From NCBI GenBank assembly GCA_000634215.1, contig JFLX01000001.1, positions 434,001 to 498,000 on the forward strand: 64,000 nt of DNA, read 5' to 3'. The stretch is from Prochlorococcus sp. scB243_495L20. Lineage in GTDB: Bacteria > Cyanobacteriota > Cyanobacteriia > PCC-6307 > Cyanobiaceae. The notes under the pieces are model-generated. The model worked only from the letters and a program-made list of their open reading frames with translations. It made no database searches and had not been told where the DNA came from. Positions 39,335 to 47,742 of this stretch are shown here, one piece after another. Position numbers and translations under genes: made by a program. Each line of letters opens with the position of its first letter. The stretch's first letter is position 1.

Positions 39335-39861
39335 TAAGCATCTTGAAGTTCATAGAAATCTGGCTGAATATAATCTTTTCGCAATGGCCAACCTTTCCAA
39401 TCTTCAGGCATTAATAGTCTTTTGGGATTGGGATGATCAATAAAATTTATTCCATACATATCAAATGTTTCTCTTTCTTGCCAATCACTCCCTTTGAAAA
39501 TTTCATACAAACTAGGGATTGATAAATCAGAATCTCTTTTTAAGAAAACTTTTAATCTGACTTCTTTAATTTTTTCTATTCTTTGTAAATCATCAACAGT
39601 TATAAAATGGTAAAAACTCACAAGATTTTTGCCTGGTCCCTCATCATATCCTCCTTGACATTGGAGATAGTTGAAACCGTAATTTCTTAAGGCGGATACT
39701 GCTTCATATAATTTGTTAGGTTCCACAGAAATGTTTTCAATTCCTATGTGATCATCAGGTAAAGATTGATTTGAAATTCCATCTTTAGACAAAGATTGGC
39801 TGATAAAGCCTTCTTTTTCTATCGAAGTATCTGAGGATTTAGCTAAACCGTCTTTTTCCAT
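39331..39861 (-). CDS. ndhJ: NAD(P)H-quinone oxidoreductase subunit J
   Basis: NdhJ (30-kDa-like subunit) of the NDH-1 peripheral arm that serves respiration and cyclic electron flow in thylakoids. The C-terminus has [20 protein letters not shown], the family motif, and [13 protein letters not shown]. Length 176 is normal. The N-terminus (about 1-40) is Ser-rich and poorly conserved. It abuts ndhK and is the third gene of ndhC-ndhK-ndhJ. Confidence 0.96.
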   Translation of the reverse strand: MEKDGLAKSSDTSIEKEGFISQSLSKDGISNQSLPDDHIGIENISVEPNKLYEAVSALRNYGFNYLQCQGGYDEGPGKNLVSFYHFITVDDLQRIEKIKEVRLKVFLKRDSDLSIPSLYEIFKGSDWQERETFDMYGINFIDHPNPKRLLMPEDWKGWPLRKDYIQPDFYELQDAY

Positions 39862-40595
39862 TAATCTTCTACAGTGTCAATAATTTCAGCTTTTTCGGTG
39901 TTTTCAGATAATTCAGTTATTTTTTCTTTTTTTGAAGAGGTGATGACATTATTAGAAGTTTTGTTTAGATATTCACCTGTATTTTCTGAGAAAACAAGAT
40001 TCATTTCGTGATCAGTCGTTATATATCTGTGAGTTTGCTCTGTTTTTGTGCGCTCTAAAATTGATTCATTACCAACTTTTTTTCTTAATTTAATTACAGC
40101 ATCAAAAATTGCTTCTGGTCTTGGTGGGCATCCTGGAAGATATAAATCAACTGGTATCAATTTATCAACGCCTCTTACAGCAGTTGTAGAATCTGCGCTA
40201 AACATTCCTCCTGTGATTGTGCAAGCACCCATGGCAATCACATATTTTGGTTCAGGCATTTGTTCATAAAGTCTTACTAGGGCTGGAGCCATCTTCATCG
40301 TTACTGTTCCTGCCACTATTAGCAAATCTGCTTGCCTTGGCGAACTTCTAGGTACTAGTCCAAATCTATCAAAATCAAATCTAGATCCTATTAAGGCAGC
40401 AAATTCTATAAAACAACAAGCTGTTCCGTATAAAAGAGGCCATAGACTGCTCAACCTTGCCCAATTATGAAGGTCGTCTAAACTTGTCAATATAATATTT
40501 TCGCTTAAATCTGTAGTAACTTGGGGTGCACCAAGAGAATTGCAAGTTCCTTCTCGGATTTCTCTTATTGCTTTTGGGGATAATTGTGGATTCAA
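39861..40595 (-). CDS. ndhK: NAD(P)H-quinone oxidoreductase subunit K
   Basis: NdhK holds the N2 cluster at the NDH-1 quinone site. Cysteines are seen in [14 protein letters not shown] (about 56-69), [15 protein letters not shown] and [12 protein letters not shown]. The start is TTG ([12 protein letters not shown]), where homology begins, five bases from the ndhC stop. A 70-residue tail after the core domain is acidic and Ser-rich, which is longer than strictly needed but common in this group. Confidence 0.97.
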   Translation of the reverse strand: MNPQLSPKAIREIREGTCNSLGAPQVTTDLSENIILTSLDDLHNWARLSSLWPLLYGTACCFIEFAALIGSRFDFDRFGLVPRSSPRQADLLIVAGTVTMKMAPALVRLYEQMPEPKYVIAMGACTITGGMFSADSTTAVRGVDKLIPVDLYLPGCPPRPEAIFDAVIKLRKKVGNESILERTKTEQTHRYITTDHEMNLVFSENTGEYLNKTSNNVITSSKKEKITELSENTEKAEIIDTVED

Positions 40596-40599
40596 TGTT

Positions 40600-40962
40600 T
40601 TAACTCCATTCTAGAGCACCTTTTCTCCATGCGTATGCCAGAGCAATAACAAGTATTGCAATGAAAATTAGAGCCTCAATAAAAGCTAATAAGCCTAATC
40701 TATTGAAGGCAACTGCCCAAGGATAAAGGAATACAGTCTCAACATCAAATATAACGAAAACTAAGGCAAACATGTAATAACGAATATTAAATTGAATCCA
40801 TGCTCCTCCTATAGGCTCCATTCCAGATTCATATGTAAGTTTTCTTTCCCCTGTTCTGCCTTTTGGGGCAACGATAAGATTAGTAACTAGAGCTAATATT
40901 GGTACTGCTGCGGCAATGAGAAGGAAACCTAAAAAATATTCATAGCCATTTAATAAAAACAT
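40600..40962 (-). CDS. ndhC: NAD(P)H-quinone oxidoreductase subunit 3
   Basis: A 120-residue membrane subunit with three helices. The motif [25 protein letters not shown] follows the cysteine-free loop, and [10 protein letters not shown] ends the loop. It is part of the NDH-1 membrane arm next to the quinone site. It opens the ndhC-ndhK-ndhJ operon. It is divergent from rubA with about 76 bases between. Confidence 0.97.
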   Translation of the reverse strand: MFLLNGYEYFLGFLLIAAAVPILALVTNLIVAPKGRTGERKLTYESGMEPIGGAWIQFNIRYYMFALVFVIFDVETVFLYPWAVAFNRLGLLAFIEALIFIAILVIALAYAWRKGALEWS

Positions 40963-41038
40963 CTTAAAAATTAATTTTGAATAAAAGTCGCTTAATTAAG
41001 CAAAATCTTTTAAAGTTCTTAAAGAACAATAATAAACC

Positions 41039-41467
41039 GTGAGTGAAAACATTCAACCAGCCTCTGAGGAAAACAAAATAGTTGAGAACTCTGAGAAAGA
41101 AAATCTTTCTGAAAACACCTCAGGAGTAAATGTTGAACAACCTATATTTAATTTAGAACAAAATAGATTCGAATGTAGAAGTTGTGGATACATTTATGAT
41201 CCGTCTGAAGGAAATAAAAAACTAAACATACCTAAAAATACCCCTTTTTCAGAGTTGGATGGGAATACCTTCGCTTGCCCTGTTTGTAGAGCTGGTAAAA
41301 ATTTTTATAAGGATATTGGATCTAGAGCAAAACCTAGTGGTTTTGAAGAAAATCTAGTTTATGGGTTTGGTTTCAATAGTTTACCTCCTGGACAAAAAAA
41401 TATATTAATTTTTGGAGGTTTGGCGTTTGCTGCTGCTATGTTCCTTTCTTTGTACTCTTTGCATTAA
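41039..41467 (+). CDS. rubA: rubredoxin with C-terminal membrane anchor (RubA)
   Basis: A 142-residue protein. A variable acidic N-terminus is followed by the rubredoxin domain, with FECRSCGYIYDPSEG (about 41-55) and FACPVCRAGKNFY (about 79-91); the four cysteines bind iron. The C-terminus is a membrane helix (NILIFGGLAFAAAMFLSLY). RubA is needed for photosystem assembly in cyanobacteria, and its position ahead of ycf48 and psbEFLJ is the conserved one. The start is GTG. Confidence 0.93.
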   Translation: MSENIQPASEENKIVENSEKENLSENTSGVNVEQPIFNLEQNRFECRSCGYIYDPSEGNKKLNIPKNTPFSELDGNTFACPVCRAGKNFYKDIGSRAKPSGFEENLVYGFGFNSLPPGQKNILIFGGLAFAAAMFLSLYSLH

Positions 41468-41492
41468 TATAAACAAATGAAAATGTAATTCC

Positions 41493-42506
41493 ATGAAAAA
41501 AGTTTTTACTAGTATTCCAAATCTTCTTTTATCTATAGTTATTTGTTTTGTTTTAAGCAGTTGTTCATCTACAGGAGTCAAGATGAATGAAAGCAGTCCT
41601 TGGAAAACAATTCAGTTTGAAGATCAAGCTAATGCTTTAGATGTTGATTTTATAGATGATAATCATGGTTTTTTAGTAGGTTCAAATAGATTGATTATGG
41701 AGTCTACTGATGGTGGTGAAACATGGGAAAAAAGATCATTAGATATCACTGCTGAAGAGAATTTTCGCCTTCTTGATATTGACTTCAATGGCTCTGAAGG
41801 TTGGTTAATAGGACAGCCATCTTTAATAATGCATACTGTCGATGAAGGTCAAAATTGGACAAGGCTTTCTCTTGGTAAGTTACCTGGACAGCCTTTTTTA
41901 GTTACTACTATTGATGATGGAGTTGCTCAGTTGGCAACAACCTCTGCAGCAATTTATGAAACCTCAAATAGCGGTGAGACATGGGAGGCAAAAGTTTCAG
42001 ACCCTTCGGAACAGGGAGGCATAAGAGATTTAAGAAGAACATCTAATGGTGACTATGTGAGCGTAAGTAGTCTTGGAAATTTCTTCTCTACTCTTGCTAG
42101 TGATAGCAATACTTGGATTGCTCACCAAAGAGCAAGTAGTAAGAGAGTTCAAAGCATAGGTTTTAACCCAGAAGGAAGTTTATGGATGCTTTCTAGAGGT
42201 GCGGAGATTAGGTTTAATGAAGATAGTAATGACCTAGAAAGTTGGACTAAACCTATTATTCCAATTCTGAATGGATATAATTATCTTGATATGGGATGGG
42301 ACCCAAACGGCCACATATGGGCTGGCGGGGGTAATGGAACTTTAATAGTAAGTGAAGATCAAGGTAAAACTTGGAATTCAGATCCTATCGCTACTGCATT
42401 GCCTACTAATTACATAAAGATAGTTTTTCTTGATAAAGATAATTTAGATAACCAAAAAGGATTCATACTTGGTGAGCGTGGCTATGTTCTAAAGTGGAAC
42501 GGATAA
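41493..42506 (+). CDS. ycf48: photosystem II assembly protein Ycf48 (HCF136)
   Basis: A 337-residue lipoprotein with seven-bladed propeller repeats such as [31 protein letters not shown] and [10 protein letters not shown]. The N-terminus is a lipoprotein signal with lipobox LSSC near Cys24. Ycf48 assists early D1 assembly in the thylakoid lumen. It is between rubA and psbEFLJ, in the gene order seen across cyanobacteria. Confidence 0.96.
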   Translation: MKKVFTSIPNLLLSIVICFVLSSCSSTGVKMNESSPWKTIQFEDQANALDVDFIDDNHGFLVGSNRLIMESTDGGETWEKRSLDITAEENFRLLDIDFNGSEGWLIGQPSLIMHTVDEGQNWTRLSLGKLPGQPFLVTTIDDGVAQLATTSAAIYETSNSGETWEAKVSDPSEQGGIRDLRRTSNGDYVSVSSLGNFFSTLASDSNTWIAHQRASSKRVQSIGFNPEGSLWMLSRGAEIRFNEDSNDLESWTKPIIPILNGYNYLDMGWDPNGHIWAGGGNGTLIVSEDQGKTWNSDPIATALPTNYIKIVFLDKDNLDNQKGFILGERGYVLKWNG

Positions 42507-42587
42507 CTTAAAATTTTTGGATAAAAAATAAAAAAAAGCTTAATTTTAAATAAATTTAGCAACTGTCTGTAACCAAGCTGTTAATTT

Positions 42588-42597
42588 GTTCGCGAAC
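42588..42597. promoter_or_regulatory. perfect palindrome in psbEFLJ promoter
   Basis: GTTCGCGAAC is a perfect 10-bp palindrome, GC-rich in an AT-rich spacer, about 45 bases ahead of psbE. It is a candidate operator, though it could be chance. No known regulator site matches it exactly. Confidence 0.3.
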
Positions 42598-42641
42598 TTA
42601 TGATTTTACACTGTAAGATCATATGGTAAACATTTGTGATT

Positions 42642-42890
42642 ATGGCCGCAGGTTCAACGGGTGAACGCCCATTTTTTGAAATAATCACCAGTATTAGATA
42701 CTGGATTATTCATGCAGTAACATTACCAGCTATTTTTATAGCAGGATTTTTGTTCGTATACACAGGTTTAGCTTACGACGCTTTCGGCACTCCTCGTCCG
42801 GATAGTTATTTTCAGGCCTCTGAAGCAAAAGCTCCTGTTGTGACACAAAGATTTGAAGCTAAGTCCCAACTAGATTTAAGAACAAAATAA
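42642..42890 (+). CDS. psbE: cytochrome b559 alpha subunit
   Basis: PsbE carries the heme-ligand histidine of cytochrome b559 at the [11 protein letters not shown] motif (about residue 22). It has one membrane helix. The canonical length is 82 residues, so the ATG at 42642 ([11 protein letters not shown]) is right and the upstream GTG at 42636 is not. It leads the psbE-psbF-psbL-psbJ operon. Confidence 0.98.
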   Translation: MAAGSTGERPFFEIITSIRYWIIHAVTLPAIFIAGFLFVYTGLAYDAFGTPRPDSYFQASEAKAPVVTQRFEAKSQLDLRTK

Positions 42891-42892
42891 CT

Positions 42893-43039
42893 ATGTCTAA
42901 TTCTCAAGCTCCAATGCAGGCTGTTGAAGTCCGCGTTTATCCTATATTTACTGTCAGATGGTTAGCAGTTCATGCTTTAGCTATCCCTTCAGTATTCTTT
43001 TTAGGTTCAATTGCTGCTATGCAATTTGTAGCCAGATAA
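42893..43039 (+). CDS. psbF: cytochrome b559 beta subunit
   Basis: A 48-residue protein, too short for many callers. It has the heme-ligand histidine in the [11 protein letters not shown] motif (residues 23-33), and ends AAMQFVAR. It pairs with PsbE to bind one heme. The ATG is two bases after the psbE stop, so translation is likely coupled. Confidence 0.97.
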
Positions 43040-43050
43040 ATTTAAACATC

Positions 43051-43170
43051 ATGCAAGTAAACGAAAATCCTAACAAAGTTCCAGTTGAACTTAATCGTAC
43101 AAGTCTTTATCTAGGCTTATTATCAGTATTTGTTTTGGGAATTTTATTTTCCAGTTACTTTTTCAACTAA
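43051..43170 (+). CDS. psbL: photosystem II protein PsbL
   Basis: A 39-residue single-helix protein, with [20 protein letters not shown] and the SSYFFN end. PsbL is at the photosystem II dimer interface and affects QA. I start it at the ATG 11 bases after psbF, giving the canonical 39 residues. Confidence 0.96.
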
Positions 43171-43179
43171 ATTAAAATT

Positions 43180-43377
43180 ATGAGTAAATTAAAAGGACCT
43201 GATGGAAGAATCCCAGATAGACTTCCCGATGGTAGACCAGCAGTAGCATGGGAAAGAAGATGGACTGAGGGAACTCTACCTCTTTGGCTTGTTGCTACAG
43301 CAGGTGGAATCGCAGTAATCTTTGTTTTAGGAATTTTTGTCTATGGATCTTACCAAGGTGTCGGAGCTGGAGGCTAA
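43180..43377 (+). CDS. psbJ: photosystem II protein PsbJ
   Basis: A 65-residue protein. A polar N-terminus ([17 protein letters not shown]) precedes [20 protein letters not shown] and one membrane helix. It is longer than plant PsbJ but this N-terminal extension is typical of marine picocyanobacteria. It ends the psbEFLJ operon. Confidence 0.96.
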   Translation: MSKLKGPDGRIPDRLPDGRPAVAWERRWTEGTLPLWLVATAGGIAVIFVLGIFVYGSYQGVGAGG

Positions 43378-43413
43378 CATTATCCTTAACCTAGAGCTGT
43401 AAATCACCAAAAT

Positions 43414-44307
43414 CTAATAAGAATCAGTAAATATCCTTAGTTTCTCTTTTGTAGAACTTGGGATATTTTCTTTTTGGGTTATCAATCCATCTTTTAATGA
43501 AAAATGAGACTTACTTTTTGGTCTTTCTTTTTCTATTAATTTAGCTACTTCGAAGATTATTTTATTAGCCACTTCAGTATTTGATCTAAGATTATCCAAA
43601 ACCATTTCTACAGAAACTTCTTGATGAGTTTGATGCCAGCAATCATAATCAGTAACCATAGATAATGATGTGTAAGCTATTTCAGCTTCTTTAGCTAATC
43701 TTGCTTCTGTGTGATTTGTCATTCCAATTATTGAACATCCCCAACTCCTATATAAATTAGATTCTGCTCTAGTTGAGAAAGCGGGACCTTCCATTGCTAA
43801 ATAGGTACCCCCTCTATGCAATTGTCTACCGCCTGGAATATTTTTTTCTCCGATTTCACTTAATATACGTGATAAATTTGTGCAGAAGGGATCTCCCATA
43901 GTTACGTGAGCAACAGCTCCCTCGTTAAAGAAGGTTGCAGGTCTATTTTTTGTCCGGTCTATAAATTGATCTGGAACGACTATATCAAGTGGCCTTATCT
44001 GTTCTTGTAATGAACCAACTGCTGATGGAGCAATAATCCATCTTACTCCTATTGATCTTAGAGCCCAAATATTAGCTTTGTAAGGGATTTCAGAAGGATT
44101 TAAACTATGTGTTCTGCCATGTCTAGGAATGAATGCTATTTCAAGGTTTCCAAGATTATATACTCTTATTGAATCAGAAGGTTTACCATAGGGAGTATTG
44201 ATTTCTAGTTCTCTTAAGTACTCTATTTGATCCATTGAATAAAATCCACTTCCACCAATCACTCCTAATCTTGATTTTTCAATTGGTAATAAATGTTCCT
44301 TATTCAT
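43414..44307 (-). CDS. mtnP: S-methyl-5'-thioadenosine phosphorylase
   Basis: MtnP cleaves methylthioadenosine, the by-product of polyamine synthesis, to adenine and methylthioribose-1-phosphate. The motifs are GVIGGSGFYSM (about 15-25), FIPRHGRTHSLNPSEIPYKANIWAL (about 56-80), and EGPAFSTRAESNLYR with GMTNHTEARLAKEAEI. Length 297 is typical. It is divergent from the SelD-fusion gene by ten bases. Confidence 0.94.
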   Translation of the reverse strand: MNKEHLLPIEKSRLGVIGGSGFYSMDQIEYLRELEINTPYGKPSDSIRVYNLGNLEIAFIPRHGRTHSLNPSEIPYKANIWALRSIGVRWIIAPSAVGSLQEQIRPLDIVVPDQFIDRTKNRPATFFNEGAVAHVTMGDPFCTNLSRILSEIGEKNIPGGRQLHRGGTYLAMEGPAFSTRAESNLYRSWGCSIIGMTNHTEARLAKEAEIAYTSLSMVTDYDCWHQTHQEVSVEMVLDNLRSNTEVANKIIFEVAKLIEKERPKSKSHFSLKDGLITQKENIPSSTKEKLRIFTDSY

Positions 44308-44317
44308 AGTGATGTAA

Positions 44318-46489
44318 ATGACCTTTAATCATCTGGTACTAATTGGAGGAGGACACTCAAATGTTTCTTTATTGAAGAAATGGTTAATGTTTCCGAAATT
44401 AATGCCAGAAATTCCTGTTTCAATTATATCTAGAGATTCTCATTTGGTTTATTCCGGGATATTCCCATCGGTGATTTCAAAATCAATCACTTTAGAAGAT
44501 AGTTTAATCGATATAAAATCTTTAGCAAAAAATGCAAAAGTATCTTTTATAGAAGAAGAAGTAAAGGATATTGATTTCAATTTAAAGAAAATTGTTTTAA
44601 GTAATAGACCATCAATTAATTATTCGAAGTTAGTGCTTAATTATGGAAGTCAAACAATAATTCCAAAAGAATTTGAATCACTAGTTAAAAATCGAAATGC
44701 TTTTTCAATTAAACCTTTTTTAAGGGCTTATAACTCAATACTAAAAGAGGACATTTTTGATTCAGTTAATGAACTTCCATTTGTAATTGTTGGGAGTGGC
44801 CTTGCTGCAATTGAAGTATCTTATGCTTTGAGAAAAAGATGGGGAGATAGGCCTTTAAAACTATTATGTGATTCAAGAAAAATTAATAATGCAATTCTTA
44901 AAAATTTACGGAATTCCAATATTGATTTAGTTGAAAAACTTAATTTTGATTATGGCAAGATTCTTTTATGTACTGGAAATACATCTCCGTTATGGGTACA
45001 AAAAAAATTATTGGATTCGGATACTCATGGCAGAATAATCACAAATAGGGATTTGCAGATAAAAAGTTTATCTGGAATCTTTGCTGTCGGTGATTGCGCA
45101 ATTATAGATTCAGCAAAAAGACCAGCATCTGGAGTTTTTGCAGTAAAAGTAGTAAATACATTAGTCCAAAATCTAAAAAAAGATATAGAAGGGAGATCAT
45201 TAATTAAGTGGTTTCCTCAAAAGATTGGATTGCAAATAGTAAATATATTTCCAAGCCATCATCCAAAGGCTTTTGCTATTTATCGTAATTTTGTTTTCGG
45301 CCCTTCTTTTATTTTTTGGATTTTAAAGCATAAAATTGATCTCAACTTTATTAAAAAGTTCAGATCAAAAAGGGTAATTATGAAAAGTAGTGTAAAAAAT
45401 ATTTCATTGAATGATTGCAGAGGATGTGCAGCTAAAATTCCTCAGTTTGTTTTGAATAAATCATTAATAGTTTCTAATTTAAATTCTTTTGCCTCATCAC
45501 CTGAAGATTCAGTTGAGATATATCAAAATGGTCAAGATATTATCTTGCAAAGTATAGATGGATTTCCTGCTTTGGTAAGTGATCCTTGGCTTAATGCAAA
45601 AATTACTACTTTGCATGCTTGCTCAGATTTGTGGGCATGCGGAGCAAAGCTTTCATCCGCGCAGGCTTTAATTTCATTACCAAAAGTTGAAAGAGAATTC
45701 CAGAGTTACCTCTTTTCTCAATCACTTCAAGCTATTAAATCGACAGTTGAGGATCATGGAGGTGAATTACTTGGAGGCCATACTTTTGAGGCAAGAAGTT
45801 TAGTAAATAAACCCTATTCATTAGGAATTGATCTTTCTTTAACAGTTCAAGGTATTTTAAAAAATGGAACAAAACCATGGCTTAAATCTGGAATGAATAT
45901 TGGAGATATTCTTATGATGTCTAGACCTCTGGGCGTTGGAATTTACTTTGCCGGTCAAATGCAAAATATTAATATGCTAGGTAGTTCTTCTGAAATAATT
46001 AATAATTTAGTGAAGAGTCAGCAATATTTGATTGATGAAATTTATCTTTTTCAAAATCAATTTAAAGAATCATTAGTCAATGCTGCGACTGATATTACTG
46101 GATATGGATTTATTGGACATCTTAAAGAAATGATTGAATCATCTAATTTATATAGGCAAAGTAATAATCTTGAGCCACTAAAAGTTTTATTAGATTTATT
46201 TGCATTTAAAGCTTATCCTGGAGTATTTGATTTAATAAGAAAAGATGTTAAAAGTACTTTCTTTGAATCTAATAAAGAAATTTTTGACAAAATTTATAAA
46301 GTAAATAAGCAAAAAAGAATAATTAATTTTTTAGACGTAAATTCATTAGATCAAGAGACTTTTAACCAGAGAATATCATTGTTATTAGATCCTCAAACAT
46401 GTGGCCCCTTGTTGATAAGTTGCAATCGTAAATATGAAAATGTTCTAAAGGATAAATGGTACAAAGTTGGAGAAGTGGTAAAAATGTAA
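44318..46489 (+). CDS. selD: FAD oxidoreductase-selenide, water dikinase fusion
   Basis: A 723-residue fusion. Residues about 1-350 form a pyridine-nucleotide-disulfide/NDH-2-like FAD domain, with VLIGGGHSNVSLL (7-19), VIVGSGLAAIEVSYAL (156-171) and GIFAVGDCA (253-261). Residues about 363-723 are SelD, with Cys370 and Lys373 in CRGCAAKIP where E. coli SelD has Cys17 and Lys20. SelD makes selenophosphate for selenocysteine or 2-selenouridine. Such fusions are known in cyanobacteria. No selA, selB or mnmH gene lies in this window. Confidence 0.92.
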   Translation: MTFNHLVLIGGGHSNVSLLKKWLMFPKLMPEIPVSIISRDSHLVYSGIFPSVISKSITLEDSLIDIKSLAKNAKVSFIEEEVKDIDFNLKKIVLSNRPSINYSKLVLNYGSQTIIPKEFESLVKNRNAFSIKPFLRAYNSILKEDIFDSVNELPFVIVGSGLAAIEVSYALRKRWGDRPLKLLCDSRKINNAILKNLRNSNIDLVEKLNFDYGKILLCTGNTSPLWVQKKLLDSDTHGRIITNRDLQIKSLSGIFAVGDCAIIDSAKRPASGVFAVKVVNTLVQNLKKDIEGRSLIKWFPQKIGLQIVNIFPSHHPKAFAIYRNFVFGPSFIFWILKHKIDLNFIKKFRSKRVIMKSSVKNISLNDCRGCAAKIPQFVLNKSLIVSNLNSFASSPEDSVEIYQNGQDIILQSIDGFPALVSDPWLNAKITTLHACSDLWACGAKLSSAQALISLPKVEREFQSYLFSQSLQAIKSTVEDHGGELLGGHTFEARSLVNKPYSLGIDLSLTVQGILKNGTKPWLKSGMNIGDILMMSRPLGVGIYFAGQMQNINMLGSSSEIINNLVKSQQYLIDEIYLFQNQFKESLVNAATDITGYGFIGHLKEMIESSNLYRQSNNLEPLKVLLDLFAFKAYPGVFDLIRKDVKSTFFESNKEIFDKIYKVNKQKRIINFLDVNSLDQETFNQRISLLLDPQTCGPLLISCNRKYENVLKDKWYKVGEVVKM

Positions 46490-47737
46490 TTAATTTCTAT
46501 TTAATTTATCAATTTCCAAATATCTTAATCTTTTGATTTCCTTTCCCATCTCCTTCCCTGGATCCCATCCTTCTTTTTTTAATGTTTCTCCATCTTTTTT
46601 TGATTTTATGAATTTGTAAATAAATAACCACTTAAACAAGTTACGCCAGTAAGGTACTCCATCACAAATTAATAATTTGACTGTCTCATCATTAAGGTTT
46701 CTTTCCTCAATAAATTCTGTCCAACTTGATGGATAAAAATGATTGAATTTTTTTTGGTTTGTATTTAATATCTTTTTGATATTTAAATAATCTTCTAATA
46801 TTTTTATCTCACTATTATTTACCAAAAATCTCTGACATGCTTTTTCTAAATCTTCTGAATCTTTTAATAAGTAAAGCATATGATTTCCCTTTAACTTCTT
46901 AATCCAATTTAGTCCTCTTAAAAACCTTTTATCGACTTTAATATTTTCATTTAAGATTGAGATTATTTCCCATTTATGAATTATCGAAATTACATTAGTC
47001 AAATTATCGTGTTTGCAAATTTCAGTTAGTTCCATCCTTATTCGTATGCCTAGTGCAGGAGGGTAACTCATTTTCTGATGAGTTTCTGAATTTTTCCATG
47101 GCCATTGTCTAACTGTTTCTTGAGATTGTTTGAGAGAATTATTTGAAATATTGAAATCTAACCTTGAAGCATATTTTGCACATCTAATTAATCTACTTGG
47201 ATCATCTGAAATACTATTATTGTGAAGTAATTTCAATCTTTTACTCTTTATATCAGAAATTCCACCATAAAGATCATAGATTTTTCTTGTAGAGACCTCA
47301 AAGGCTATTGAATTTATTGTGAAATCTCTCCTCTTAAGATCCTCCTCAATAGTACTTTTATTTATTGTGGGATTTAAGCCTGGAGCAGAATAAGTTTCTT
47401 TTCTTGCAGAAGCAATATCAATTTTATAGTCATTTATATTTATTTCTACAGTGTTGTATAAATTAAATTCCTTGATTAAACATAAATCTACATTTACAAT
47501 ATTTTTTTTTATAAATTTTGCAAGAGAAATAGAGGATCCTTCAATAACAAGATCAATATCTACAGGTTTAGAAAACGATTTTTTGTGTAATTTACTAATT
47601 AATAAATCTCTTATGTAACCGCCAACAAAAGCTACTTTAGTATTGTTATTAGATTCTATGTATTTAGCAATTAGATTATAAAGATTAAATGGAGTTTTGA
47701 TTAATTCTCCTTGGATGTAATCAGAGATATCGTTCAT
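46490..47737 (-). CDS. cca: CCA-adding tRNA nucleotidyltransferase
   Basis: A 415-residue class II nucleotidyltransferase. The head motif is VAFVGGYIRDLLI (about 35-47), then DIDLVIEG (about 58-65), and RRDFTINSIAFEV (about 135-147) follows. It adds or repairs the 3' CCA of tRNAs, which fits the absence of encoded CCA in the four tRNAs here. A poly(A) polymerase role cannot be excluded. It lies six bases from the helicase gene stop and starts with ATG. Confidence 0.92.
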   Translation of the reverse strand: MNDISDYIQGELIKTPFNLYNLIAKYIESNNNTKVAFVGGYIRDLLISKLHKKSFSKPVDIDLVIEGSSISLAKFIKKNIVNVDLCLIKEFNLYNTVEININDYKIDIASARKETYSAPGLNPTINKSTIEEDLKRRDFTINSIAFEVSTRKIYDLYGGISDIKSKRLKLLHNNSISDDPSRLIRCAKYASRLDFNISNNSLKQSQETVRQWPWKNSETHQKMSYPPALGIRIRMELTEICKHDNLTNVISIIHKWEIISILNENIKVDKRFLRGLNWIKKLKGNHMLYLLKDSEDLEKACQRFLVNNSEIKILEDYLNIKKILNTNQKKFNHFYPSSWTEFIEERNLNDETVKLLICDGVPYWRNLFKWLFIYKFIKSKKDGETLKKEGWDPGKEMGKEIKRLRYLEIDKLNRN

Positions 47738-47742
47738 GAGTT

